A DNA stretch of 64,000 bases from NCBI GenBank assembly GCA_017506865.1, contig JAFCMP010000081.1, forward strand, positions 1 to 64,000, given 5' to 3'. The translations under genes were made by a program, and so were the position numbers. The notes under the pieces are model-generated. The model was not told where the DNA came from. It saw only the letters and a program-made list of their open reading frames with translations, and ran no database searches. Source of the DNA: Tribonema minus (lineage: Eukaryota > Sar > Xanthophyceae > Tribonematales > Tribonemataceae). Shown here piece after piece: positions 32,385-42,503 of this stretch. Each line of letters opens with the position of its first letter. Within the stretch, counting starts at the first letter, position 1.

Positions 32385-35300
32385 ACCCAGAGGCTGATCC
32401 CGCAGCCTGCGAAGTCACTGGCACGCGTAACCATTTGCTAAGCCGTGAGGTCGGTACTCGCATGCTAGCAGCTATCATGTGCGCCTGTTGCGTGGCTAGG
32501 TGCAATGACCATGACACCGACGCCAGAGCTGACGCAAAGCGCAAACGCAGCGTGCCGTGCGCGGCGTCTACAGCGGTAAGTGGGAATGCCGATCTCACTG
32601 ACCTTGCTTCCGATCTGTGCGCCACCCCCCGTGACACTTTCGTGCACTTGCAGACTAGGAAGGGGGATGCGTGCGCTCACGACGGAGAACCCGACGTGAC
32701 GGCCAGACCACTGCGAGTGGCAGAGCTTTGTTGCGGGGTGGGGGGTGTACATAGGGGGTTAGAGGACTTTGCCAGACACACAGGTGTCAAGGCTGAAGTG
32801 GTCCTTGCTGTAGATAGGGCCGAATACACATGCGAGGCGTACAAGCACCAGTTCCCTGGCACAGAAGTTCTATGTGCAGACATCGCCAGTCCAGCAGTGC
32901 TCAAGCGCCTCAAGCAGCTGGAACCCGATGCATTCTGGGTCACTGCCCCATGTGTTGACTTCTCGCCCTCGGGCAAGGGCGTTGAAGGCAAAGCGGCCAG
33001 CGTGTTGCCCTCCGTTGCACAGCTTGCTGTAAATGTACGGCCAAAATTGGTCTTTCACGAGAATGTGCCTCGAATGCTGTTGTCTGGGGCATGGGGCTGC
33101 GCCGACGGCCACATGCGTCAGGCGGGGTATTCGACCTTTGAGGTGCAATTTCGTGGCACTGATGTTGATGGTGGAAGTTCACGCGAGCGCATCTATACTG
33201 TGTCTGCGTGCAACACCCAGGCCACCCCTGCACGTTTTGCCCGCCTGAATGCCCTGTTGAATGAGCGCTTTCGCAGCAGTACTCCAAAGACTGTGCGCGA
33301 TTGCACTGGTTGCATGGAGGACACATTTTACTGGGATCCTCGTCAACCGCACCGTGCTGGCGTGCTTTCTACTGACATGCCACTGCCTAGCCCTGTGACT
33401 CGCCAACCTGGCAAGGGTCCCACAAGGTACGTACAGAGAGCCAAGGATGCCGGTCCTACAAAGGACGCATTGATACTCTCGCCTGAACAGGTGATGGAGT
33501 GCCTGGGCTACCATGAGCCCTACCCTGAAGGCACACTCACCCAGAGACGCAAGTGGGCCGCTGACCTAGTACAGCCCGCGGCTGTAAGCGCCCTGATGCA
33601 GTGTGTTCATGCCGTTGCCTCTCTGCCCAATTGTTGGGAGAGACCTGCCCCCGCTGGCCCTGACGTAACTCCTGGAGAGGTAACAGTGCATGATCACACG
33701 GCGCCGCCGCCGGAGTGGGTCGTGGACGCATCGCAGCCAGCACTACTGAGGATCGCCGGGACCTGCTCAAGCGCGCTAGGGAGTGCTGCGAACTGGTGTT
33801 GGGAGAAAGGGAGAGCGTTTCTTGCTTCGCTGCGCCAAGGTGAGCCAGTGCAATTAAATGAAGTACAGTGGCAACGCGGTGACGACGAGTCTGACTCTGA
33901 TTCTGACTCACCAAGAGTAACCGTTGAGCCAGCAGTGCCTCAGTCGACTGCAACACCCAAGACGCCGATGGTAGAAGAGAGCGCTAACCCTGACTCCGAC
34001 TCAGCGACACCACTGCAGACTCGCATGACACTGCACGAGTTGAAACCTAGGTGGGCAGCAAGAGGCAAAGCGCCCATGCCACTCCACAGAGTCACCCCGG
34101 TAGGGAGGCCACGCAAGAATGGCTTTGTGCACATGACCATGCGCACACAGGTGGGCGATGCCGTGCAAGAGTTTGGTCTGGATACACTGGTGGATTGCGG
34201 CGCGGAGGCTGAGTTCATCAACAAAGATTCAGCGCACAAGCTGCCGCCGGGCACCATCTGCCCTCTGGCTGATGGGGACTTCACTACGGTGGAGCTCGCT
34301 GACGCCAAGAAGTCGGTACCTGTAGAAGGGGTGGTGCACGCTCAGGTGCGCTTCAAAGACCACCTGCTGACGCACCGATTCTACGTCGTGGACCTGCCTT
34401 ACCAGGCAATCTTAGGGTCAAACTTCTTTGGCAAGTACGGCTCCGTGATCTCCTACGAGCACGGGATGAAATTCTATCCCGCTGGCTCGTCAGGCCCCGC
34501 TGTGCCCATGCGTGAACGTGCGCGCGTTGGAGCCTTGGAGCCCCCCGAAGCAAACTCCATCAAGATAGGCTCAGCAAGGGTACACACCAAGGACAAGCCT
34601 GTACTGCCAGAACGCAAATATCTTCTCAGAGCAGCCTCAAACCAGGTCATTGACGCTGACACCGCGCACACGCTGGAAGTGGTGTCTCACCCGCCACTGC
34701 AGTGCACAGGTCCTGTAGAGGTGCTGCTAACCCCAGACGTCCCAGAAGCGGTGACGGCCGTGAACAAGTTGGCCGAGCAAGGCGTTGTGTTGCTGGACTC
34801 AGTAGATACTGCCATGCCGAACAAACCACTCAGGCTAATGGCTGAAAACACTTCCACAATGCCAGTGCTCATCCGTAAGGGAGCAATACTAGGCGCTGTT
34901 GAAGCACCGGAGATGGTGTGCGGTCTAGACGTTGACCAAGAGACGCTCACAGCTAACCTCACGCGCATAGCGCTCAGCCGACTTTCTAGCGACCCCCCAA
35001 CCGTAAATCAGGTGAAGCCTAGCTCAGATCCCACAGCAACCACACAGGCTGAGGCGGAACGCACCGCTCACAGGCGTAAGGTAGCTGAAGAGCACAATGC
35101 CACCTTAGAGCTCTGCACGGACGAGGAGCTGGCAGACGTGCTGAAGCGGGATGGTAAGGTGATACCTATGTTAGAAGAGCGCGACAAAGACGGTGTTAAG
35201 TACTACGATCGGGTCATGGAAGTGCTACGCCGCAGACGTGCTGCCTTTGCAAAAGACCCCAAAAACCCAAGGGTCACGGATCGCTTTGACGTGGACATTG

Positions 35301-38300
35301 ATACCGGAGACGCGGCCCCCATAGCCGACAAGGCGCGGCGTTGGGCCGAGCGCGAGGCCAAAATCATTTTTCAAGCGATTCAGGACGAAAGGAAGCGTGG
35401 GCAAATCAGACCTGCTAGTGGGCCATGGGCCAGCAACCCTGTGCTGGTGGCTCAAAAGGGCAAGATACGCTTCTGTGTTGACTACAGACCGCTTAATAAG
35501 GTCACAAGACGTGACGAATACGGCTTAGGCAACATGGAGGACTTGATTCAAAAGGTGGCAAGTTCAAGAATTTTCTCAGCTCTGGACTTTGCCTCAGGCT
35601 ATAGGCAAATTCCCATGACCAAAGAGTCCTCTTGCAAGACGGCTTTCCGAGGGCCCGATGGCTCCCTATGGGAGTACAAGGTCGCGCCGTTTGGACTAGT
35701 ATGTCTGCCCAGCATTTTCACGCGCTGCATGCACGAGCTGTTAGGCGCTGCCAGACAGACTCATGCGTGCGTGTATGTGGATGATGTGCTGGTTCACAGC
35801 AAAGGGCTTGAAGATCACATAGCTCACTTGGACGATGTGCTGCGTCGCGTGGAGGAGTATGGCATGAGTGTGTCAAGGCACAAGTGTCAACTCTTCCACG
35901 CGAGAATTTTCTCAGCTCTGGACTTTGCCTCAGGCTATAGGCAAATTCCCATGACCAAAGAGTCCTCTTGCAAGACGGCTTTCCGAGGGCCCGATGGCTC
36001 CCTATGGGAGTACAAGGTCGCGCCGTTTGGACTAGTATGTCTGCCCAGCATTTTCACGCGCTGCATGCACGAGCTGTTAGGCGCTGCCAGACAGACTCAT
36101 GCGTGCGTGTATGTGGATGATGTGCTGGTTCACAGCAAAGGGCTTGAAGATCACATAGCTCACTTGGACGATGTGCTGCGTCGCGTGGAGGAGTATGGCA
36201 TGAGTGTGTCAAGGCACAAGTGTCAACTCTTCGCCGAGGAAGTGACATACCTAGGTCACAAAGTCGGCCGGTATGGCATTAGGCCGTGTGAAGACAAGGT
36301 CAAGGCCATGGTGGACATGATGCCCCCGCTCGGTAAGGACGGCAAGGTTGACAAACGTCTCATGCAAGTCTTGATGGGATGTTTCAACTACTACAGGCGC
36401 TACATTCACCGATTTGCGTCCATCGCGGCGCCATTGATGGAGTGTACCAGGGACGGTGCTGACATGACATGGAATAAACGCCGTCGAGATGCACTCGCAG
36501 AGCTCAAACGCGCGATGTCGAGCGCACCCGTTATCATGCACCCAGATTTTGACCTGCCATTCATAGTACACACAGATGCTAGCAAGTTGGCAGTCGCTGG
36601 AGTGCTATCCCAGTTTGTGCCACTTGAGAAGCTTCGAGAGCGGCACAAAGATTTTCCATGGGCTCACACCCGCCGTGCCAAGACGGTGGATGGTAAGCCA
36701 GCCAGAGAGGTAGTTGTAGCATTTTACAGCAAAGTCAATTCAGTGCAAGACGCAAAGCTAGGTGCCACCGCGCTGGAATGCCTTGCTGTAGTGCTGGCCC
36801 TGAACAACTTCCGCTCATACGTGTGGGGTAGGCCAGTAACCGTCATTACAGATGCGTCGGCACTGCGCTGGTTGCTAAAACTGAATAACCATAATAGCAA
36901 ACTCCTGCACTGGGCCATGCGCCTCCAGGAATATGACGTCATGGTCGTACACCGCCCTGGTAAGGACAATGGCAATGCAGACTGCCCCTCACGAATGCCT
37001 CAAATGACGGAAATCCTGGGCCCCAGAGAGTATGACCACGCTGATGAGCAGTGGCCAGACTGTACGGATGCAGGACCTGCTCCGCCTACTGGGGTACGCT
37101 TTGAGAGCGAAGAAGTCGTGGATTCCCCCGCGAATATAGGCAGGATTGGGGCTTATGCCTCATACCCAGATGGCCCTGGCATGCGCTTTAACAAAGTCGC
37201 ACAGGTATCCCCAGACCTGAGCGAGGCCATGCTCAAACTTAACCCCGCACAAGTGCAAGATGCTTTGTTTGACACCTCGCTTGAAAGCAGCAGTGGGGAC
37301 GCCGTGCTTTTCAAAGAAGAGGGAGGTGAGCAGCCGGAGCAGTCGGAGCCGGAGCTGCAGGAGCTGGCGCTGGCGTCAATGCTTTGCAATCTGCGCACCG
37401 GAGTGTACCCAGATGGCGTGTGGGATAGCTGCGCATCACTCTTGGCACAGCAAACGGGTGAGCGTACCGAAACCGAGAACTGTGAAAGCAGCAGCGAGCA
37501 GGATCCTCAACTTCAAGTAGACATGATGTCAGTTGATAGCCCTGTTCAACCCCCCGCGCCAGCAACCTCGGAACACCCTGGGGACCTTGCAGGAGGAAGC
37601 TCAGGTCAGCCCGCAGTGCTTGAGCGCGATAAATTTGTGCAATGGCAAGGGCGTGACTCTTTCTGCATAGCTGTGAGGAATTACCTAGAGGACCGCAATG
37701 AACCTTCTGATGCCAAGTTGGCAAAGTTCATACCCCAGAACCAAGAATTCTTCACGCTAGAGCCTGATGGCCTGTTGGTGCACTTCGCAGCCAGTCGCCC
37801 CAAGAGGGGAGCCCTGATCACACAGTGGGTCACCCCTGAGGCACTGAAGCCCCTGGTGCTACGCATGTGTCACGACGATGGCAGCGCTCAGCACCCATCG
37901 ACCGCCGCCACGCACGCCAAGGTGTTTGAGAACTTCTACTGGCGCGGCATGGGAGCTGACATTCGCGACTACGTGCGCAGTTGCATAGCGTGCCAACAGA
38001 CCAAACCTCAGACGACAGCTCAGTACAAGCAAGTGCTCATGCCCCCTCAGCGCATGTGGCAGCGTCTTCACGTAGACTTCACTGAGCCAGGAGTCATATC
38101 TCTTGAGGGGCACCGCTACCTACTCGTGATAGTGGAAGCCAGGTCTGGCTATTGCTGGATTTTCCCCACTAAAAAAAGATCCGCTGCTGAGGTAGCTCCC
38201 CTGCTTGCGAAGGTGCTGCTTGAATGTGGCACACTGGTGGAGGAGTTGTGCTCGGACGGAGCCAAGGAATTTGTGGGTGCGTTGGTGACTAGCCTCTGCC

Positions 38301-39019
38301 GGGCCTTTGCTGTTCAGAAGGTAGAGACTAGCGCATACCACCCCCAGTCTAACGGTGTCGCTGAGAACTTGAACGGTCGTGTCAAGAGGGCCCTGGCCAG
38401 AGTGTGCTCGCACTACCAGAACCGTTGGCACGAACAAGTTGACATCGTACAGTTTGCACTGAGGAACACTCCCAGGGAAGAGACAGGCCTTACGCCTTTC
38501 TTCTGTGTCTTCGGTCGCGAGGCCAGATTCCCCCTAGATGCCCTCATCTCTAAGCCAGAGTGCACGACAGATCTGCACATAGAGGTGAAGCGGTTACAAG
38601 AGAATCTGAAGCTGGCAGAGTCTGTCATAGGCGAGGCGTTAAGCTCCAGGGCTGAGCGTATCCAAGCTCGTAACGACAAGATTCAACGCACCCTGCATGT
38701 AAGTGTAGGCGACTATGTATGGGTCAAAAAGCCGCCCTCTGAAGGACGCGCGAGTGGCCTGGAGGAGCGCTTCACCGGACCCTGGAGGCTGATAGCACCC
38801 TACGGTGACTCAGGGCTGTCATTTCAATGTCAACTCAATGGCGCGCGTGTGCGGCTCACTGATGCACACGTGGAAAACATGAAGCCGTATCACCCTAGGC
38901 CTGCTAGACTGGTCAGCGACGGAGTACACGCCGCCGTAGACCCAGAGCAGCTGAAAGAACTGGACCTTGATCAGCGGTTACAGAGAATTCTAGACCGCAG
39001 GGCTAATGAGGACAGGTAG
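32357..39019 (+). CDS. E2 polyprotein: C5-methyltransferase, protease, RT, RNase H, integrase
   Basis: 2220 codons. MTase residues ~115-390: motif I AELCCGVGGVHRGL (~120), motif IV TAPCVDFSPSG (~195), HENVP (~234), SSRERIYTV (~274), LPSPVTRQPGKGP (~342), LSPEQVMECLGY (~374). Protease LVDCGAEAEFIN ~610. RT VRFCVDYRPLN-type box (IRFCVDYRPLNKVTRRDEYG) ~1030, with YVDD at ~1139 and again ~1251, because 336 bp (35567-35902) is duplicated in frame. RNase H HTDASKLAVAGV ~1402. Integrase CIACQQTK, then Asp (LHVDFTE), Asp (CSDGAKEF) and Glu (AENLNGR) around 1880-2000. It ends by a one-base shift in GAGGACAGGTAG, and the tail continues in another frame. The listed start lies at the gag deletion, so the native start is uncertain. 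The duplicated palm almost certainly spoils RT. Confidence 0.95.
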   Translation: MAGDATAQVNPEADPAACEVTGTRNHLLSREVGTRMLAAIMCACCVARCNDHDTDARADAKRKRSVPCAASTAVSGNADLTDLASDLCATPRDTFVHLQTRKGDACAHDGEPDVTARPLRVAELCCGVGGVHRGLEDFARHTGVKAEVVLAVDRAEYTCEAYKHQFPGTEVLCADIASPAVLKRLKQLEPDAFWVTAPCVDFSPSGKGVEGKAASVLPSVAQLAVNVRPKLVFHENVPRMLLSGAWGCADGHMRQAGYSTFEVQFRGTDVDGGSSRERIYTVSACNTQATPARFARLNALLNERFRSSTPKTVRDCTGCMEDTFYWDPRQPHRAGVLSTDMPLPSPVTRQPGKGPTRYVQRAKDAGPTKDALILSPEQVMECLGYHEPYPEGTLTQRRKWAADLVQPAAVSALMQCVHAVASLPNCWERPAPAGPDVTPGEVTVHDHTAPPPEWVVDASQPALLRIAGTCSSALGSAANWCWEKGRAFLASLRQGEPVQLNEVQWQRGDDESDSDSDSPRVTVEPAVPQSTATPKTPMVEESANPDSDSATPLQTRMTLHELKPRWAARGKAPMPLHRVTPVGRPRKNGFVHMTMRTQVGDAVQEFGLDTLVDCGAEAEFINKDSAHKLPPGTICPLADGDFTTVELADAKKSVPVEGVVHAQVRFKDHLLTHRFYVVDLPYQAILGSNFFGKYGSVISYEHGMKFYPAGSSGPAVPMRERARVGALEPPEANSIKIGSARVHTKDKPVLPERKYLLRAASNQVIDADTAHTLEVVSHPPLQCTGPVEVLLTPDVPEAVTAVNKLAEQGVVLLDSVDTAMPNKPLRLMAENTSTMPVLIRKGAILGAVEAPEMVCGLDVDQETLTANLTRIALSRLSSDPPTVNQVKPSSDPTATTQAEAERTAHRRKVAEEHNATLELCTDEELADVLKRDGKVIPMLEERDKDGVKYYDRVMEVLRRRRAAFAKDPKNPRVTDRFDVDIDTGDAAPIADKARRWAEREAKIIFQAIQDERKRGQIRPASGPWASNPVLVAQKGKIRFCVDYRPLNKVTRRDEYGLGNMEDLIQKVASSRIFSALDFASGYRQIPMTKESSCKTAFRGPDGSLWEYKVAPFGLVCLPSIFTRCMHELLGAARQTHACVYVDDVLVHSKGLEDHIAHLDDVLRRVEEYGMSVSRHKCQLFHARIFSALDFASGYRQIPMTKESSCKTAFRGPDGSLWEYKVAPFGLVCLPSIFTRCMHELLGAARQTHACVYVDDVLVHSKGLEDHIAHLDDVLRRVEEYGMSVSRHKCQLFAEEVTYLGHKVGRYGIRPCEDKVKAMVDMMPPLGKDGKVDKRLMQVLMGCFNYYRRYIHRFASIAAPLMECTRDGADMTWNKRRRDALAELKRAMSSAPVIMHPDFDLPFIVHTDASKLAVAGVLSQFVPLEKLRERHKDFPWAHTRRAKTVDGKPAREVVVAFYSKVNSVQDAKLGATALECLAVVLALNNFRSYVWGRPVTVITDASALRWLLKLNNHNSKLLHWAMRLQEYDVMVVHRPGKDNGNADCPSRMPQMTEILGPREYDHADEQWPDCTDAGPAPPTGVRFESEEVVDSPANIGRIGAYASYPDGPGMRFNKVAQVSPDLSEAMLKLNPAQVQDALFDTSLESSSGDAVLFKEEGGEQPEQSEPELQELALASMLCNLRTGVYPDGVWDSCASLLAQQTGERTETENCESSSEQDPQLQVDMMSVDSPVQPPAPATSEHPGDLAGGSSGQPAVLERDKFVQWQGRDSFCIAVRNYLEDRNEPSDAKLAKFIPQNQEFFTLEPDGLLVHFAASRPKRGALITQWVTPEALKPLVLRMCHDDGSAQHPSTAATHAKVFENFYWRGMGADIRDYVRSCIACQQTKPQTTAQYKQVLMPPQRMWQRLHVDFTEPGVISLEGHRYLLVIVEARSGYCWIFPTKKRSAAEVAPLLAKVLLECGTLVEELCSDGAKEFVGALVTSLCRAFAVQKVETSAYHPQSNGVAENLNGRVKRALARVCSHYQNRWHEQVDIVQFALRNTPREETGLTPFFCVFGREARFPLDALISKPECTTDLHIEVKRLQENLKLAESVIGEALSSRAERIQARNDKIQRTLHVSVGDYVWVKKPPSEGRASGLEERFTGPWRLIAPYGDSGLSFQCQLNGARVRLTDAHVENMKPYHPRPARLVSDGVHAAVDPEQLKELDLDQRLQRILDRRANEDR
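35567..36238 (+). repeat. In-frame tandem duplication of the RT core, 2 x 336 bp
   Basis: 35567-35896 and 35903-36232 appear identical over 330 bp, joined by six bases CACGCG. Both copies include SALDFASGYRQIPM and YVDDVLVHSK. E1 has one copy only. Confidence 0.95.
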
Positions 39020-39878
39020 CTGGTCATACAAGTGGCTGGCACGCGACGGTACCTCGTCTGAGTGGATTCATGAGAAGGAGTTTGCAGAGAGTTTCATAGT
39101 GCCGTCCTGGGTGCTAGACACTTTTCATGCCCTCTATGAGATCCAACACGAAGGTCACATGCCGTCGTACGCAGAACGCCCTAGCCCACGTGAGGACCGC
39201 TCACTACCTAAAGACGAAGCGTTGAAGCGCTACCCTTGTGGCACTCAGGTGGTTAGGCAAATTTCAGGTGCCGATCCTGAGACCACTGAGTACATTTGGG
39301 GCCAAGTGCGCGACTTCGTACGATTTAAGTGGCGAGTGCGTTACACGGATGGAATTTGGGAGGACCTGACATCGGCACAGGTACGCTCGGGGAAGTTGCT
39401 AGCAGAAGGTGTGCGAGACAGGCTACGCAGGCTGGCGCGTGAACGAGGCAAGCCTGACCCTGCTGAGCATGCTGCAGATGTTACAGCTGACCCGCCCCCA
39501 GGCGTGCGAGTCACGGTGTGCCCCCACGTTCCCACCAACTTTGGGCCACTGTACGTCGGGCAAGTACTGCGCTACAGGTTCCCAACGGGCTGGAGCCGTG
39601 GCAAACTGCTAAGGCACATCTCATCGAACCGTGAGCGCGGGGAGCACGTATTTGATGTAGAGTTCCCCAATACGCGCGGAAACAGGCCGATGGCGAGGCG
39701 CCTGAAGCTCCGCCAAGAGTACTACCGCGACGATCGCAACGCTGAACCTTCCTCGTGGAACCTGCTATTGGCACAGGAAGTCATAGAGCAGCCTGAAACC
39801 CCCCACACTCCCATAGAACCTCAGGTTGCGTTGGGCCAGAATGACCTAGGACCGCGCAAACGCCCGCGTCGCCGTTGA
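39006..39878 (+). CDS. E2 chromo/Tudor-like C-terminal tail, out of frame with pol
   Basis: 290 codons, overlapping the pol frame by 14 nt. In E1 the same sequence is fused to integrase. It begins WSYKWLARDGTSSEWIHEKEF (end of a chromo-like fold), WVLDTFHALYE, then YIWGQVRDFVRFKWRVRYTDGIWEDL (Tudor-like), then VGQVLRYRFPTGWSRGKLLRH...FDVEFPNTRG...SSWNLLLAQE, and ends with the basic PRKRPRRR. The overlap could allow ribosomal frameshifting, but as E1 has no break here I prefer a point mutation. Confidence 0.85.
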   Translation: MRTGSWSYKWLARDGTSSEWIHEKEFAESFIVPSWVLDTFHALYEIQHEGHMPSYAERPSPREDRSLPKDEALKRYPCGTQVVRQISGADPETTEYIWGQVRDFVRFKWRVRYTDGIWEDLTSAQVRSGKLLAEGVRDRLRRLARERGKPDPAEHAADVTADPPPGVRVTVCPHVPTNFGPLYVGQVLRYRFPTGWSRGKLLRHISSNRERGEHVFDVEFPNTRGNRPMARRLKLRQEYYRDDRNAEPSSWNLLLAQEVIEQPETPHTPIEPQVALGQNDLGPRKRPRRR

Positions 39879-40124
39879 AGCTGTGCTGACCCTGTGCGTT
39901 AGCACTGGAGAGCAGTGTCATCGTCACGCACCCGGTGCACGCCAGACCGCCTAGGGTTTGACACGCGCCGCGTAGCCGGCCAATGAGGGACTTGAGAGCG
40001 TGTACCGTGGTGGTGATGATGCGACAATGAACACCGATGCTGTCTTCTGCGTTTAACAAGTATCATAAAACGCCGTGCGTCTCATGGGCGCGCCGTGGAC
40101 GGCGGCCCTTTCAAAGAAGAGGGA
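39879..40124 (+). other. E2 3' UTR with polypurine tract
   Basis: Ends in AAAGAAGAGGGA (40113-40124) directly before the 3' LTR, identical to E1. No gene. Confidence 0.85.
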
Positions 40125-40486
40125 TGATACAAAGTCCATGTCACAGTGCAGTTCAAGTGCTGTGTACACCTTTGACTGTACTGTACAAGTGTACTTCAGG
40201 CCAGTTCACCTGAGGACCGTTCCTAGGAATTTGCTTGGACTGTTCCAGGAACTACTTGCACAGAACAATCTGGGGCAGCATCTCTGTGGCTTGCTTGGGT
40301 ACTAACTCTTGCTAGCCAGCTGCTGGACAGCAGGGACTCATTGGAGCTGAGCCATCACCGATACACCAGGTGTGTGGTCTTTTCTCCATGCAAGTGGTTA
40401 GCCTACATCCTGAGAGTGAGCTCCTGTTTCCCAGAAGGGCTTGGCCTGCTCATGGAGCATCCCCAGAGGCCTTTCCTTTCGGATCA
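40125..40486 (+). repeat. 3' LTR of E2
   Basis: Identical to 30689-31050. Followed by CTTG (40487-40490), the target duplication. Confidence 0.95.
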
Positions 40487-41013
40487 CTTGCACAATACTA
40501 GTAGCACATATGCTAACTGTCTCTCACCCAGCGCACATGCGCTATGCACGAAAAACGCTCGCAATGCGATACTACTGCCGCGCGGCAGACAGCTACAGTG
40601 TGACTAGACTAAGTGCTGCGCTTCCAAGTGCTGCGCTTCCACTATTCTGCCCCCACCTTGCTACCTATTGCCCCGCAAAGCCCCCACTATACGCGCTAGT
40701 AGCCTAGCCCACTATCTCCGGCTGCTTCACTCCAGTACTACGCGGAGCATGTGCTTGATTAGAGCACATGGCACCCACAAACTGATAGCTACTAAGATTG
40801 CTTGGATGTGGTGGCACCGCGACGAAAAGCGGAAAGCCAAGCAGACGCCCGGTACCGCGACGAAAAGCAGAAAGCCAAGCTGACGCCTGGCAGCCACGGG
40901 CGAAGCGCATAAGCTGAGTGCACGCTGCCTGTCCTCCACTGTTGTAAAAGCAGCATAGTTTGAAGCCGAAAACATTAACACCGCTGAGGGCACTGTCGTT
41001 GACGAAGAAGGCG
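40487..41013 (-). other. Element B 3' UTR (right of E2) and end of its last ORF
   Basis: Reverse-complement homology to 47620-48110 of element C, including GCAAAGCCCCCACTATACGC and GAGCACATG. The minus frame just right of this holds VNDSALSGVNVFG, matching ITDSAISGADAFG in C. A 45-bp doublet CGACGAAAAGC(G/A)GAAAGCCAAGC(A/T)GACGCC lies at about 40819-40887. Confidence 0.65.
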
Positions 41014-42311
41014 CGTCGCCGTGGCACGGGCCGCTGCGCGCGGCACGCTGTGCACGGAAGAAAACGCCAGCATGGGCGCCGCCATGGCGCAAGCCGCAGC
41101 GCGCACGCTAAGCGCAGGGAGGCATGCCGGCGCAGATACTATGAGGGTGCAGGTTGCGGCGTGCACGCTGCGCCGCGCAGGAAGAGCCTCTAAGGCGCTG
41201 GCGCAGGCGCTGCCATGAAAAGGTCCGCGCCGCGCACACCAGCTGCTGCTGCTGCTGCGCCTCGCGCACCGCCGGCGCCAGCTGCTGCTGCTGCCGCCAC
41301 TCACGCACCGCCGGCGCGCGTCGCCAGCTGCTGCTGCCAGTGCTGCCGCGCCTTGCGCACCGCTGGCGCACATCGCAGGAAGGGGCACTGGTGCCGGCGG
41401 CGCCACGGAACGGTCCGCGCTTGTCAGCGAAAAGATGCCGCTGAGCGCATCGCCAACACCTTCACCCCCCCCCATGAAGCGCCATGTGTCGCTGCTGCGG
41501 CAGGCTCCGCCACTGCAGCGCGTGTTGAAGTAGGCAATGACGGAACATGCGCACCTGCTGGCGCGGTTTCCGCAAAAGTGCTGCGCGCTCGTGATGATGG
41601 TGTCGCCGCCGCCACCGCGGCCGCCGAGGCCGCGGCGCGTGCGCCGTGCGTTGAAGCTGGCGTGAGTGTAGCATGTGCCATCACGGGCGCCGCCGTCAAT
41701 GTTGAAGTTGCAGCGCACACCGTTGTGGGCGCCGCCGTTGCTGATGTTGTCGCTGCTGCAGAAGCTAGGGCAGTCCCCACCCCCCCATGATCGCGTATGC
41801 CTCCTGTGCCGGCGCGGCATGCGCGCCGCGCCGCGTGCGCAGGCGTGCCGCGCCGAGGCGCAGCTCTCCTGTGCGCCGCTGGTGGAGGTGCCGGTACGAT
41901 GGGAGAGGCGGTGAGCCGCAAGTCGCCACCTGCGCGCGAAGAAGAGGATACCGTGAGCGCTGCTGCTGTGGCAGTGCTCCGTGGTGCTGGTGCTGCTGCG
42001 TGTGCGGCGCTCGACGGCGCCGCCACAGCAGCAGCGTGCGCTGCAACGGGCGCGGGCACCGCTGCCGTTGCAACGCTCTGTTGCGCAGCCGATATAGGTT
42101 TGGCGCTAGCTGGCGCCGCTGCAGCTGGAATTTCATGTGGTTGCTGCCGCCGCTGTGACACAACTGCTGCAACCACGAGCGGCTGCTGCTGCTGCTGCTG
42201 TTGAGCAGCTGCTGCAACCGCGGGCGCGCCGGGCGCGCTGACTGATGTCGGGGGCAGGGCGTCAATCCCACCCCCCCGTGACACTAGGACCCCCGAATGC
42301 TCCCCACACAC
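41014..42311 (-). pseudogene. Element B Gln/Ala-rich ORF with C-terminal repeat array
   Basis: The open part (42311-41424, 295 codons) starts near a conserved GDS-like SRGGGIDALPPTSVSAPGAP, then poly-Gln and long Ala/Pro/Thr-rich low complexity. Further 3' (41424-41014) is a degenerate array of ~18-residue units of type ARSVHAAAHAAVAPALASS, with frameshifts. The same ORF is in element C on the plus strand (46332-47600). No enzyme motif. Composition suggests a disordered structural protein or decayed spacer. Confidence 0.55.
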
Positions 42312-42503
42312 CCAGGGCTGGCGCAGGGTCGCACCCCTATCCTGAGGCGCTGTCCGACGAGCAGTGTGGCGGTGTGGGCTCTGCGGCAGAATCCGAAAAC
42401 TCGATGATGAAAAGCTCGAGCGCCAACCCCTGACGCAGTGACCAGTTCATCAGGTTAGCGGCGACCGAGGTAGGCTCCGCAATCTTTAAGAACTTGGCGA
42501 TTT
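42312..42503 (-). pseudogene. Element B gag remnant with 95-bp direct repeat (left copy)
   Basis: The minus frame encodes FLKIAEPTSVAANLMNW, then SLRQGLALELFIIEFSDS, the Gag region just before the part with the zinc knuckle in C, which B lacks. 42409-42503 repeats 43796-43890 with two mismatches. Confidence 0.75.

Larger units (their letters stand above)
30689..40486 (+). mobile_element. E2: young Ty3/Gypsy element with cytosine-C5 methyltransferase
   Basis: LTRs 30689-31050 and 40125-40486 are 362 bp each and I find no difference between them. They run TGATACAAAG...TTTCGGATCA. The target duplication is CTTG, and the empty site is still visible in the element C copy (CAAGACTTGCACAA near 48110, reverse complement). 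Internal order: self-complementary PBS, truncated gag, MTase, protease, RT with duplicated core, RNase H, integrase, frameshifted chromo/Tudor tail, polypurine tract. It is recent but defective. Confidence 0.95.

Noticed and set aside
39006-39019. Programmed ribosomal frameshift between E2 pol and tail
   Set aside because: E1 has the same junction fused in one frame and no slippery heptamer is evident, so a simple indel is likelier.
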